Below the pieces are notes generated by a model. That model made no database searches and was not told where the DNA came from. It saw nothing but the letters and a program-made list of their open reading frames with translations. A stretch of DNA of 64,000 nucleotides from an archaeon HR01 (lineage in GTDB: Archaea > Thermoproteota > Nitrososphaeria_A > Caldarchaeales > Caldarchaeaceae), in assembly GCA_002898355.1 (NCBI GenBank), contig BEHD01000008.1:1-64000 (forward strand), in the 5' to 3' direction. Each line of letters opens with the position of its first letter. Within the stretch, counting starts at the first letter, position 1. Of this stretch, positions 1 through 8,742 are shown in pieces. The position numbers were made by a program, and so were the translations under genes.

Positions 1-237
1 TCTAGCATCATTTTGGCCACCAGCTTCCCGGAACTCCTCTCTCCTCTGGGTAACGTTTTTGCCCTCGCTGTAACTGGCGTCAGAGAAGATCAGGTTGAAG
101 GGGTTCTCAACAGAATTGATTAGGCCCCTTACATCCAGAAGTGTCTTCTCCAACGGGTCTTTGAGCTTTTTAAACTCCTCCTCCAACTGCTTCAACCGTT
201 TATCCAAGACACCCGAAGACGAGGATGATTCCTCCAC
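1..237 (-). CDS. Partial CDS running off the window edge; acidic/coiled-coil-like protein, possibly an archaellum accessory protein (FlaC/D/E type)
   Basis: Open minus-strand frame from GTG at 237, read by hand as VEESSSSSGVLDKRLKQLEEEFKKLKDPLEKTLLDVRGLINSVENPFNLIFSDASYSEGKNVTQRREEFREAGGQNDAR. The archaellum link rests only on the neighbouring archaellin. Confidence 0.4.
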   Translation of the reverse strand, partial: MEESSSSSGVLDKRLKQLEEEFKKLKDPLEKTLLDVRGLINSVENPFNLIFSDASYSEGKNVTQRREEFREAGGQNDAR

Positions 238-379
238 CCCCTTTCACCCCATGTCCTATTCGGGGATTGTGTAGAAATAGCATAAATCTCTTACTAGAAT
301 AATTTTGGAATCTTATTCATGTCTGATTTTTGTCTGAAAAAACTTATCTGCAGGAGGTTGAATATAAGCTTGAGGAAAA

Positions 380-961
380 ATGCGGTGGAACAACAAGGCG
401 GCAAAACAAAGGTCCAAGAAAGCGTTGACAGGCCTGGAGACAGCGATAATACTGATAGCCTTCGTCATCGTGGCCAGCGCCTTCAGCTTCGCCGTCCTAA
501 ACCTCGGCCTCTTCACCACACAGAAGACAGGAGAGGTTATGCAGGCGGGTCTCGAGGAGACCCTGAGCTCAATCGAGACAGCCGGCGCAGTCATAGCCGA
601 GAGCGACGGCACCGACATCACAAAGATCACAATATACATCAAGTCTTCAGTGGGCAAGGGTGAGGTGGATGTCCGGCCCGGTAAAATGGTGATATCCTAT
701 AGGGATAAGGCCGTCTTCCGTGAGAATATCTACGCCACCAACTCCACCACCGGCACCCTTGTGACAGAGATAACAGGTGACGGCGACACCGTTCTCGAAT
801 TCGGAGAGGTTTGGGCCGTAACCATAAACATGACCGGCGTCTCCTCGAACCTAGATCCGAACGACACATTCGCCGTCGAGATCAAGCCTCCGCAGGGCTC
901 TCTTCTGAAAGTTGAGCGGCGTCTACCTCCATCCTTCGACCCCATAATGGACCTGACGTAA
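380..961 (+). CDS. Archaellin / archaeal flagellin-like protein with class III signal peptide
   Basis: N-terminus KKALTGLETAIILIAFVIVASAFSFAVLNLGLF is a typical archaellin signal/hydrophobic region; NST, NMT and NDT sequons follow. Confidence 0.85.
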   Translation: MRWNNKAAKQRSKKALTGLETAIILIAFVIVASAFSFAVLNLGLFTTQKTGEVMQAGLEETLSSIETAGAVIAESDGTDITKITIYIKSSVGKGEVDVRPGKMVISYRDKAVFRENIYATNSTTGTLVTEITGDGDTVLEFGEVWAVTINMTGVSSNLDPNDTFAVEIKPPQGSLLKVERRLPPSFDPIMDLT

Positions 962-1102
962 CCGCCTAAACCCCCCTCTCTATTTTTTGCGAGAAGTCGG
1001 CCGGCCTGGTCATTCGAGAGCTGAGATGATCTACAGCCATATCATCTGGGTTGAGACGGCCTACATAGATAGGGGTGGAAGAACATCAGATGACATGGAT
1101 GC

Positions 1103-1176
1103 GGGCCCGGTGGGACTTGAACCCACGACCACCGACTTAGAAGGCCGGTGCGCTATCCATTCTGCGCTACGGGCCC
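1103..1176 (-). tRNA. tRNA-Arg (anticodon TCT)
   Basis: Minus strand GGGCCCG-TA-GCGC...CCGGC-CTTCTAA-GTCGG...GTGGGTTCAAGTCCCAC-CGGGCCC-G; acceptor, anticodon and T arms all pair. Confidence 0.93.
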
Positions 1177-1249
1177 CCAGTAATTCCTGAAGGAACACCT
1201 AATAAATATCCCTTATAGGCGTTATCCTCTATGTGCTTGTAGAGGCCAG

Positions 1250-2305
1250 CTATGAGAGGGGGTAGAAGCATGCGGTAAACTGTCCGTTCCGCAACTCTGT
1301 CAGCGGTGGCGGCTCTTTAAGACATCTCTCGCGGACATAGGGACATCGGGTCGAGAACGGGCAGCCCTGAGGCGGTTTTACGGGGCTAGGTATCTCACCC
1401 TTCAGTATTATCCTTTTTCTTCTGGTGAAGGGGTCTGCGACTGGTATGGCTGAGAGGAGCGCCTCCGTATATGGGTGGGATGGCTTGTCAAAGATTAGGG
1501 CACGCTCACCGAACTCCATCATCTTGCCGAGATACATAATCATGACGCGGTTGGCTATGTAGTCAACCACGTTGAGGTCGTGGGTGATGAACATGTAGGT
1601 CAGCCTCATCTGCCTCTGCAGCTCCTTCAGAAGGTTCAGTATCTGCACCCTCACCGACACATCAACAGCCGAGGTGGGCTCATCCAAGACAACAAAGTCA
1701 GGATTAGTGGATAGGGCCCTAGCTATGGCAACTCTCTGGCGCTGGCCTCCACTCAGCTCATGGGGATATCTATACATGTGCTCCTCACCCATACCAACCC
1801 GGGTCAAAAGCTCTCTAACATGGTGGTCAACATCAAGCTTGAGTTTATGTATCCTAACAGGTTCAGCGATAATATCTTTGACCAGCATACGTGGGTTAAG
1901 ACTGCTGGAAGGGTCTTGGTAGACGATCTGCATCCTACGCCTGATAGATTTGAGTCTATTCCCATCAAACTTGGACAAGTCATAGAGTTCTGCAAGCTTC
2001 TCAGGGAGCCCCCAACCCTCCGACATCCTTCTCCTTATCTCCAGAGGTACGTCAAAGAATATGTTGCCAGAGGTGGGCTCGTAAACTCTTAGGATGGTTT
2101 TTGCCAGTGTTGTTTTGCCGGAGCCCGACTCGCCAACCACAGCCAGTGTCTCACCAGCCCTTATACCGAAAGTGACACCGTCTACAGCTCGCACATATGC
2201 AACAACCCGCCGAAATACCCCACCATACACCGGAAAGTGTTTAACAAGGTTTCTAACATCCAAGAGGACGTTTTCATCCAATAGTGTCTTTAGTATAGAT
2301 GACAT
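1250..2305 (-). CDS. Dipeptide/oligopeptide ABC transporter ATP-binding protein (DppF/OppF type)
   Basis: Walker [25 protein letters not shown], Walker [13 protein letters not shown]-terminal Cys-rich [14 protein letters not shown]. Confidence 0.93.
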   Translation of the reverse strand: MSSILKTLLDENVLLDVRNLVKHFPVYGGVFRRVVAYVRAVDGVTFGIRAGETLAVVGESGSGKTTLAKTILRVYEPTSGNIFFDVPLEIRRRMSEGWGLPEKLAELYDLSKFDGNRLKSIRRRMQIVYQDPSSSLNPRMLVKDIIAEPVRIHKLKLDVDHHVRELLTRVGMGEEHMYRYPHELSGGQRQRVAIARALSTNPDFVVLDEPTSAVDVSVRVQILNLLKELQRQMRLTYMFITHDLNVVDYIANRVMIMYLGKMMEFGERALIFDKPSHPYTEALLSAIPVADPFTRRKRIILKGEIPSPVKPPQGCPFSTRCPYVRERCLKEPPPLTELRNGQFTACFYPLS

Positions 2306-3426
2306 GCGACCAGCCTCCCCTCTCCGACATGTACTAGCTGAGGCTGAACCTGTCTACACTTGTCAAAAGCATAGGGACATCGTGGGTGGAATCGGCAACC
2401 CGCCGGCGGGTTGATCAGGTTTGGGATGCTGCCCTCGATAGGTGTAAGTTCCCTAACGCCTATCTTGGGTATGGCCTTTAAAAGGGCTTGGGTGTAAGGA
2501 TGTAGAGGCTTGGTGAAGATCCCCAATACATCAGCTACTTCAACCACTGAGCCCGCATACATTACCGCAACCCTCTCGGCCATCTCAGCTATTAGGCCGA
2601 AATCGTGAGTGATGAAGAGGAGCGTGGCATTATACCTCTCCTTCAGCGTCCTCATCAGCTCTAGGATCTGCGCCTCTATTGTTACGTCTAGAGAGGTTGT
2701 AGGCTCGTCGGCTATGAGAATTGTCGGCCTACATGCAAGCGCCATAGCTATAACTGCCCTCTGCTTCATGCCCCCGCTCAACTGGTGGGGATAGGAGGAT
2801 GCTACCCTCTCCGGGTCAGGTATCTCCATTTGACGGAGAATTTCCACCACCATATTTCTCACAATCCTCCTAACTCGCCGTCTGTAAGACCTGAGTAGAG
2901 GCAATTTCCCCAAGAGGTTTGCGAGACGGTCTCTCCGGTTCTTAAGAAATCTTCTTAGAATAAGTCTTTCGATTCCAAGTATTATGGAGCTTGGTTTTTC
3001 GGCGATCTCTTCCTCAACCTCCTTTAGCGCTTGCCCATATATATCTGCGAACATATGCGTCAGATATGCCTCACCTATCTGGTCTTCTATCGTGTAGACT
3101 GGGTTGAGGGCCTGGCTTGGTTCCTGGAATATCATGGCAACAACCCTTCCCCTCAGCCTCTGTAATGTATTTTCGTCGGCGCGTGTCACCTCGATGAAGC
3201 CTCCATCCATAAACACCCTGATATTTCCCCCCTCGATCTTCCCTGGCGGGATAACAATACCCATCAACGCCAGGGCGGTCACCGACTTGCCTGAGCCAGT
3301 CTCACCAACTATTCCAAGGGTTTCACCTGGCTTTATTACTAGACGTACCTTTTCAAGGGCTTTTACCACACCTTCATATGTGTAGTATCTAAGGGTCAGG
3401 TCCTCTATCTCAGCGAGCTTATCCAT
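2290..3426 (-). CDS. Dipeptide/oligopeptide ABC transporter ATP-binding protein (DppD/OppD type)
   Basis: Walker [45 protein letters not shown]-terminal [14 protein letters not shown]. Confidence 0.93.
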   Translation of the reverse strand: MDKLAEIEDLTLRYYTYEGVVKALEKVRLVIKPGETLGIVGETGSGKSVTALALMGIVIPPGKIEGGNIRVFMDGGFIEVTRADENTLQRLRGRVVAMIFQEPSQALNPVYTIEDQIGEAYLTHMFADIYGQALKEVEEEIAEKPSSIILGIERLILRRFLKNRRDRLANLLGKLPLLRSYRRRVRRIVRNMVVEILRQMEIPDPERVASSYPHQLSGGMKQRAVIAMALACRPTILIADEPTTSLDVTIEAQILELMRTLKERYNATLLFITHDFGLIAEMAERVAVMYAGSVVEVADVLGIFTKPLHPYTQALLKAIPKIGVRELTPIEGSIPNLINPPAGCRFHPRCPYAFDKCRQVQPQLVHVGEGRLVACHLY

Positions 3427-3430
3427 ACAT

Positions 3431-4357
3431 CTACCGCCTCCTTATCTTGGGATCGAGGATATCCCTAAAGGCATCGCCTAGGAGGTTCCATCCCAGAACG
3501 AATAGGAGTATGAATGCTCCGGGTATTGCCCATGTGTACCAGTATTTTAGTGGGTCGTGGGGAGGGCCCACCACCCAGTTTCTCGCCAGATTTATCAGCT
3601 GTCCCCAGTCCGCATAACCTAAAGGCACGCCTATACCCAGAAAACTTAAAGCGGCTGCCAGCAATACTATGGAGCCTATGTCAAGTGTGGCTACTATGAA
3701 TAGAGGATATATTGCGTTGGGGAGTATGTGGCGTGTTATTATCCAGTAGTCTGAGCCACCTAGGGTCTTTGACGCTTCAACATATGTTTCCTGCTTAACT
3801 TGAAGTATGTCTCCCCGGAGTATCCGGGCATAGGTAGGCCAGCTCACCAAGGTTATTGCCAGCATCACGCTCTCCATACTTCTTCCCAGGGCTACTGCAA
3901 AAGCTACTGCGAGAATTAGTCCCGGGAAGGCGAAGACTATATCAGTTATACGCATGATTATGTTGTCTATTCTCCCTCCGTAATAGCCTGATATGCTGCC
4001 GGCCGAAATACCCAAGAGAAGGGAGGCGCCAACCACAACAATACCTATTACAAAAGCGGTCCTAGACCCCCATATCACCCCATAGTATATGTCGTACTGT
4101 CCCTCGGTTGTTCCAAATATGTGCTCCCTAGATGGAGGTCTTGGCTCTGAAGAGAACCCATCCCTAGGTATGTTGAATGGTCTACTGGGGTCTGCTGGGG
4201 GTGCGAGGACCGGGGCGAGCACCGCTATTATTGCGAATGCTGCTATTATTGTGATGCCTGCTAATGAGAGGGGTGATGAACGCAGCCTCTTAACAGTGAA
4301 CCTTATCTCCCTAAGCCTTGGCTCAAATTTTCTGGAGCTAAGGTAAGGCATTACCAT
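3431..4357 (-). CDS. Peptide-type ABC transporter permease (DppC/OppC type)
   Basis: Multi-TM protein with EAA-like loop EASKTLGGSDYWIITRHILPNAIYPL; operonic position. Confidence 0.92.
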   Translation of the reverse strand: MVMPYLSSRKFEPRLREIRFTVKRLRSSPLSLAGITIIAAFAIIAVLAPVLAPPADPSRPFNIPRDGFSSEPRPPSREHIFGTTEGQYDIYYGVIWGSRTAFVIGIVVVGASLLLGISAGSISGYYGGRIDNIIMRITDIVFAFPGLILAVAFAVALGRSMESVMLAITLVSWPTYARILRGDILQVKQETYVEASKTLGGSDYWIITRHILPNAIYPLFIVATLDIGSIVLLAAALSFLGIGVPLGYADWGQLINLARNWVVGPPHDPLKYWYTWAIPGAFILLFVLGWNLLGDAFRDILDPKIRRR

Positions 4358-4358
4358 G

Positions 4359-5399
4359 CTATGTCAACCTTATCCTAGGGTCTATGTATGCGTAGAGAAG
4401 ATCTACGACCAGGTTTGTTATCACGAAGAGGACGGCGGCGAAAATAGAAAAGCCAAGGACAGAGGGTATGTCGAGTTGCGAGGCGGCTCTGACAAACCAC
4501 CATCCGACTCCCTTGTAATTGAAAACGGTCTCTGTGATAACCACACCGCTTAACATGCCCGAGACAAGCAACCCCGAGAGGGTTGCCACAGGTATCATCG
4601 CGTTGCGGCCTGCGTGCTTGTCAATCACTGTTTTTAAATCAAGTCCCTTGGCTCTGGCAGCGACCACATACCCCTGGCCGAGGGCCTCCAGCATACTGGA
4701 GCGCATCACCCTCATCAGTAGCGCTACCTGTACCACTACGAGCGTAAGTGTTGGCAGGACCAGATGCCTCAACGCGTCAACAAAGATCCAGAGCTGCCCG
4801 TTCAATAATGCGTCAATCGTGTTAATCCCTGTATATCTGATAAATTTTCCAGACTGGACGTAAATGCTTGCTTCGACACTTAGCCTGTCGGGTGGGAAGA
4901 GCCCGCCGAAATATCCGTAGAAAATAGCGAGCAGCATTATGGCTAGCCAGAATGTTGGCATTGACCAGCCTATTATGGCTAGAGTCCTTGTCGCATGGTC
5001 TATAGCCTTATCCTTGTGAACGGCGGCCTTCTTCCCCAGATATATGCCTAACAGGATGGTTATAGGTGCGGCATAGAGAGTGAGTTCGGCCGTAGCGGGT
5101 AGGAAGGTTACTAGGGCGTCTAGGACAGGCTTGGAGACAACCTTTGACCAGCCAAGGTTTCCCCGGAGAACCTCCGATAGCCATGTAAAGTATTGTATGT
5201 GGATGGGCTGGTCTAACCCGTACTTCCTGATTATACCCTCTACGTTGGCGGCCTCCCTCTCGCTTCTTATGAAGAGCGCCGCCCTCTCGATGGGGTTGAA
5301 AAGTTGAACGACTGAGAAAATAAGTATTGAGACACCGAATAATACAGGGATTACCATCAGTAAACGTCTAATGATGTAGCTTCTTAAGTCGCCGCTCAT
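4359..5399 (-). CDS. Peptide-type ABC transporter permease (DppB/OppB type)
   Basis: N-terminus YIIRRLLMVIPVLFGVSILIFSVVQL; EAA-like loop AARAKGLDLKTVIDKHAGRNAMIPV. Confidence 0.92.
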   Translation of the reverse strand: MSGDLRSYIIRRLLMVIPVLFGVSILIFSVVQLFNPIERAALFIRSEREAANVEGIIRKYGLDQPIHIQYFTWLSEVLRGNLGWSKVVSKPVLDALVTFLPATAELTLYAAPITILLGIYLGKKAAVHKDKAIDHATRTLAIIGWSMPTFWLAIMLLAIFYGYFGGLFPPDRLSVEASIYVQSGKFIRYTGINTIDALLNGQLWIFVDALRHLVLPTLTLVVVQVALLMRVMRSSMLEALGQGYVVAARAKGLDLKTVIDKHAGRNAMIPVATLSGLLVSGMLSGVVITETVFNYKGVGWWFVRAASQLDIPSVLGFSIFAAVLFVITNLVVDLLYAYIDPRIRLT

Positions 5400-5430
5400 C
5401 TAGTCACTAGAATATAAAAATGAGGGGGCA

Positions 5431-7380
5431 TTAATAACCCTTCCAGATAGTGTAGAAGTAGGTTCCCGGATATATCGGGTTGTAATGCCAGCCCTGCACC
5501 CAATCCCTCTCATAGTGGCGGCCACTTGGCTGGTCTATTGGGATGCTTATTGCCTCCTCATAATAGATACTGTCTAGCTGCCTATAGATTCTCTGCCTCT
5601 CAGCGGGGTCGGTAGACTTGGCGGCGGTTTCTATCAGCTCATCAACTTGCGGGTTCGAGTATCCCTGCCACTGGGCGAATGTCCCTGAGCTGTGGAAGAA
5701 GGGCTGGTAAAAGTTGTGGGGGTCTGGGTAGTCGGCCAGCCATCCGATGAAGAATATGGGTAGCTTCCGCTGTATCATGCTTCTCAGAAATACCGGCCAG
5801 TCCACGTTTCTTACCTCGATTTTGAATTTGGGGTTTATACTCTCTACATTCTTCTTTATTATCTCGGCGGCTGTCTGCCTGGCCACGTTGCCAGTGTTGT
5901 AGAGTAGTACGAGCTGGAAGCCCTTCTCCCATACCTGTCCATTCCAAGCCTTCTGGAAGTGTTCCCTTGCAAGGTCGAGGTTAAAGGTGTAACATTTGGC
6001 TTGCGGGTCGAAGAACGCCAACCCCTGAACTATGGGGCTGCAGGGCCTTATTGCCTCTCCGAGCCATGCATCCTTTATATACGTCTCATAGTCGAAGGCA
6101 TAGGCGAAGGCCTTACGCAGGTCCGGGTCCTCGAAAAAGTTCGGTGGGATACCGTTGCCGTCCAGCTGTCCACTCCCAATATACTCGCTATCGGTGCTTA
6201 TGTCAAGTGTGAAGAAGAAGGCATCAACCGACAGGGATGGTAGGTCTTTGACGAACCGGATACCTGTAGGACATGTACTTGTCAAACCTTCACAGGCTGT
6301 CCCCTCGAGTTCCGGAACGAACTGTCTTGGAACAACTACCATGTCCGCATCTCCGCTTAGCAACATGAACTTCCTCGTTGTCCACTCATCCACCACCTTC
6401 ACGATTACCCTCTCCAGCTTGGCTGGCGGCCTCCAATAGTTGTCATTGCGTACGAGCACATACTGCACTCCAGGCTCCCACGACTCCAGCTTGAATGGGC
6501 CTGTACCGCACATCTTATTCTGTAGAGGCGGTGTCTCAGGGTTGTTGTACTGCTGCCATGTCTCCGCCGTACCTGGCCAGTCTCCCTGTTCTATAGCCCA
6601 TTCCTTGGAGACTATCGACCCCCAAGACTGGGCGATTATCTGTAGGAATGCGGTGGGTGGAAACTCGTGAGCTAAGTGAAAGACAACCCATTGCCCGTCG
6701 ACCTCGACAGCTTTATCAATATCATCAAAGCTTACTGCTATATTTCCTTCGTCATCACGTGTAGATGATACACCCAGCAGAGGCTCTAGCAGGAGCCAGA
6801 CTGGGCCGCCATCCCTATCCTGCACCATCGCCCTCTCAAAAGAGTATTCCACATCCTCGGGTGTGAGCGTGTCTCCACAGTGGAATACCACGTTCTCCCT
6901 TATCTTGAACCGGACTGTTCTAGGGTCATCCCACACCCATTCGGTGGCCAGCCTCGGCTCAAACTCACCAGTCAATCCTCTCTTCTCAGCTGGGAGGCTG
7001 GGGTCTATCTTGAAGAAGATTAACGGCTCGTATACGTTGAATATCGCCTCGGCGCTTGCTGTATCATAGGCCCATGCGGGGTCTAGGGACTCGACGTCAC
7101 CAATGGTTGCGATGACAAGGGTGTTCGGGTTCTTGACCTGAGGGCCGGGTGTTGTTACAACAGTTTGAACCATTGTAGTTATCTGCGGTGTTGTCACAGT
7201 CTGAACAATCGTTGTAGGTATCTGGCTTATGGTTGTTACTATGGTTTGGGTCTGGACTATTGTTGGACTGGGTGCCTGCTGAGAAAAGCTGAACAAGGCA
7301 TAGGAAAATCCGGCTATCACCAAAACCAGGACTATGGCTAAGGCGAGTGTTACCCGCCCTATCCCACGCCTCTTGGACAT
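5431..7380 (-). CDS. Solute-binding protein family 5 (DppA/OppA type) with Thr/Gln-rich stalk
   Basis: N-terminal TM, stalk TIVQTQTIVTTISQIPTTIVQTVTTP, then SBP_bac_5-like body (LVIATIGDVESLDPAWAYDTASAEAIFNVYEPL, YSFERAM). Confidence 0.92.
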   Translation of the reverse strand: MSKRRGIGRVTLALAIVLVLVIAGFSYALFSFSQQAPSPTIVQTQTIVTTISQIPTTIVQTVTTPQITTMVQTVVTTPGPQVKNPNTLVIATIGDVESLDPAWAYDTASAEAIFNVYEPLIFFKIDPSLPAEKRGLTGEFEPRLATEWVWDDPRTVRFKIRENVVFHCGDTLTPEDVEYSFERAMVQDRDGGPVWLLLEPLLGVSSTRDDEGNIAVSFDDIDKAVEVDGQWVVFHLAHEFPPTAFLQIIAQSWGSIVSKEWAIEQGDWPGTAETWQQYNNPETPPLQNKMCGTGPFKLESWEPGVQYVLVRNDNYWRPPAKLERVIVKVVDEWTTRKFMLLSGDADMVVVPRQFVPELEGTACEGLTSTCPTGIRFVKDLPSLSVDAFFFTLDISTDSEYIGSGQLDGNGIPPNFFEDPDLRKAFAYAFDYETYIKDAWLGEAIRPCSPIVQGLAFFDPQAKCYTFNLDLAREHFQKAWNGQVWEKGFQLVLLYNTGNVARQTAAEIIKKNVESINPKFKIEVRNVDWPVFLRSMIQRKLPIFFIGWLADYPDPHNFYQPFFHSSGTFAQWQGYSNPQVDELIETAAKSTDPAERQRIYRQLDSIYYEEAISIPIDQPSGRHYERDWVQGWHYNPIYPGTYFYTIWKGY

Positions 7381-7398
7381 ACCTGTATTTTTGTCTCT

Positions 7399-7410
7399 TA
7401 ATATATAAAT
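7399..7410 (-). promoter_or_regulatory. Putative archaeal TATA box for the dppA-like gene
   Basis: Minus strand ATTTATATATTA centred about 25 bp upstream of the ATG at 7380, consistent with a leaderless mRNA. Confidence 0.55.
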
Positions 7411-7502
7411 CTTCTAAGGAGCCATGGGGGACAGAAGCTTATACGGATTTGCGGACTCGTGCGCCTTCATAGCGAGCTATTTTGTGGGATGTGTCTGGCT
7501 TG

Positions 7503-7853
7503 TTAGAATGTGGCTATGCTGAGCCCCTCTGCCACTGCTTCGGCGAGGACCGCCGCTGTGTCGTCGGCTATGACTAGGTTTTTGTCGATCTTTTCCTCAA
7601 GCCCGTAGGCCCTCAGATTTCCGGCGCAGGCCGACGCTCTAACCCCATACTGTTTATAGGCTTGGAGAAACTCCTCCACCTGCCCATAGTTCTCGCCTTC
7701 CCTATCCAGTAGGAGGACGCCTGGGCCGACGAAAAATACCCTGACATCTTCGATCAGCCTCCCCCTCTTCAGGTTTCTGGCCGCTCTCAACCCCTGCCTC
7801 GCCTTCTCAAACTCGTTAGGCCCTGAGACGATTACGACCAATATACCCGCCAA
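7503..7853 (-). CDS. DsrE/DsrF-like small protein
   Basis: 117-residue-scale alpha/beta protein with LVVIVSGPNEFEKARQGLRAARNLK...VRVFFVGPGVLLL...GVRASACAGNLRAYGL. Confidence 0.65.
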   Translation of the reverse strand: MAGILVVIVSGPNEFEKARQGLRAARNLKRGRLIEDVRVFFVGPGVLLLDREGENYGQVEEFLQAYKQYGVRASACAGNLRAYGLEEKIDKNLVIADDTAAVLAEAVAEGLSIATF

Positions 7854-7856
7854 CCC

Positions 7857-8738
7857 CTATCGCCCCACACCCAGCTGAGCCATCCTAACACCCAACAATG
7901 TCACCGCCACACCGGCCACCATAGTCAGGGACAGGGGCTCTCCGAGAACAGCTATTGAGAGGGCTGCGGCTGTTACCGGGCTTATGAAGAAGAAGGCACC
8001 AGCCCTAACAGCGTCCACTCTTTTGAGGGCTAGATAGAATAACAGGTTTCCCAGGGTGACCGCTACACCCCAGTAGCCGACCAGTAACAGGTCTAGGGGC
8101 CCTGAGCCTGAGATGGCTTGGAAGCCAGAGCCCACATACGTGGCAAGGCCTACAATGCCTAGTCCCTGAACCGTTCCCACCATTGTAACGGCGAAGACAT
8201 CCTGACTCTTCATCAGATGGCGGCCGGAGACTGCGTAGACAGCCGCAGATGCAGCGGCTGAGAAGGATAGGAGAGGCCCAAGCCATGAGCTGAAATAGAG
8301 CCTGTAATCGCCCAGCAGTATGGCAAGCCCGGTAAATGAGACACAGACACCCGCATACCCCACCCATCTAAGCCTCTCACCTAGGAAGAGCCGGGAAAAT
8401 ACGGCGATCAGTATGGGTGAAGACCCTACAATCACCGCGTTGAGGGATGCGGGAATAAAACCCAGGGCCGTATATGATAGAATGGGGTAGAGACCGTACT
8501 GGAGGCATCCGGCGAGGGATGCGAGAAGGAGACCTTGGCGACCCATTCTCCTGAATCTATCCAGCCCCCTCCCGAGGATGACTGCCGGAAGTAATATTGT
8601 GAGGCCTATTAGGGTGCTGAGGAAGGCGATGTGGAGTGATGTCATCACCGCGCCATCGTGGCCCAGAACATATCTTATGACGGGGTGGCCCGAGCCCCAG
8701 AGGATACCGGCCGTGATGAGATAGCTGTATTCCTTCAA
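7857..8738 (-). CDS. EamA/DMT-family transporter
   Basis: About ten TM segments; repeats with SPILIAVFSRLFLGERLRWVGYAGVCVSFTGLAIL and SPVTAAALSIAVLGEPLSLTMVAGVAVTLLGV. Confidence 0.88.
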   Translation of the reverse strand: MKEYSYLITAGILWGSGHPVIRYVLGHDGAVMTSLHIAFLSTLIGLTILLPAVILGRGLDRFRRMGRQGLLLASLAGCLQYGLYPILSYTALGFIPASLNAVIVGSSPILIAVFSRLFLGERLRWVGYAGVCVSFTGLAILLGDYRLYFSSWLGPLLSFSAAASAAVYAVSGRHLMKSQDVFAVTMVGTVQGLGIVGLATYVGSGFQAISGSGPLDLLLVGYWGVAVTLGNLLFYLALKRVDAVRAGAFFFISPVTAAALSIAVLGEPLSLTMVAGVAVTLLGVRMAQLGVGR

Positions 8739-8742
8739 AAGT

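Noticed and set aside
987-1190. 67-aa plus ORF
   Set aside because: Runs across tRNA-Arg and its product (GPVGLEPTTTDLEGRCAIHSALRAP) is a translated tRNA.
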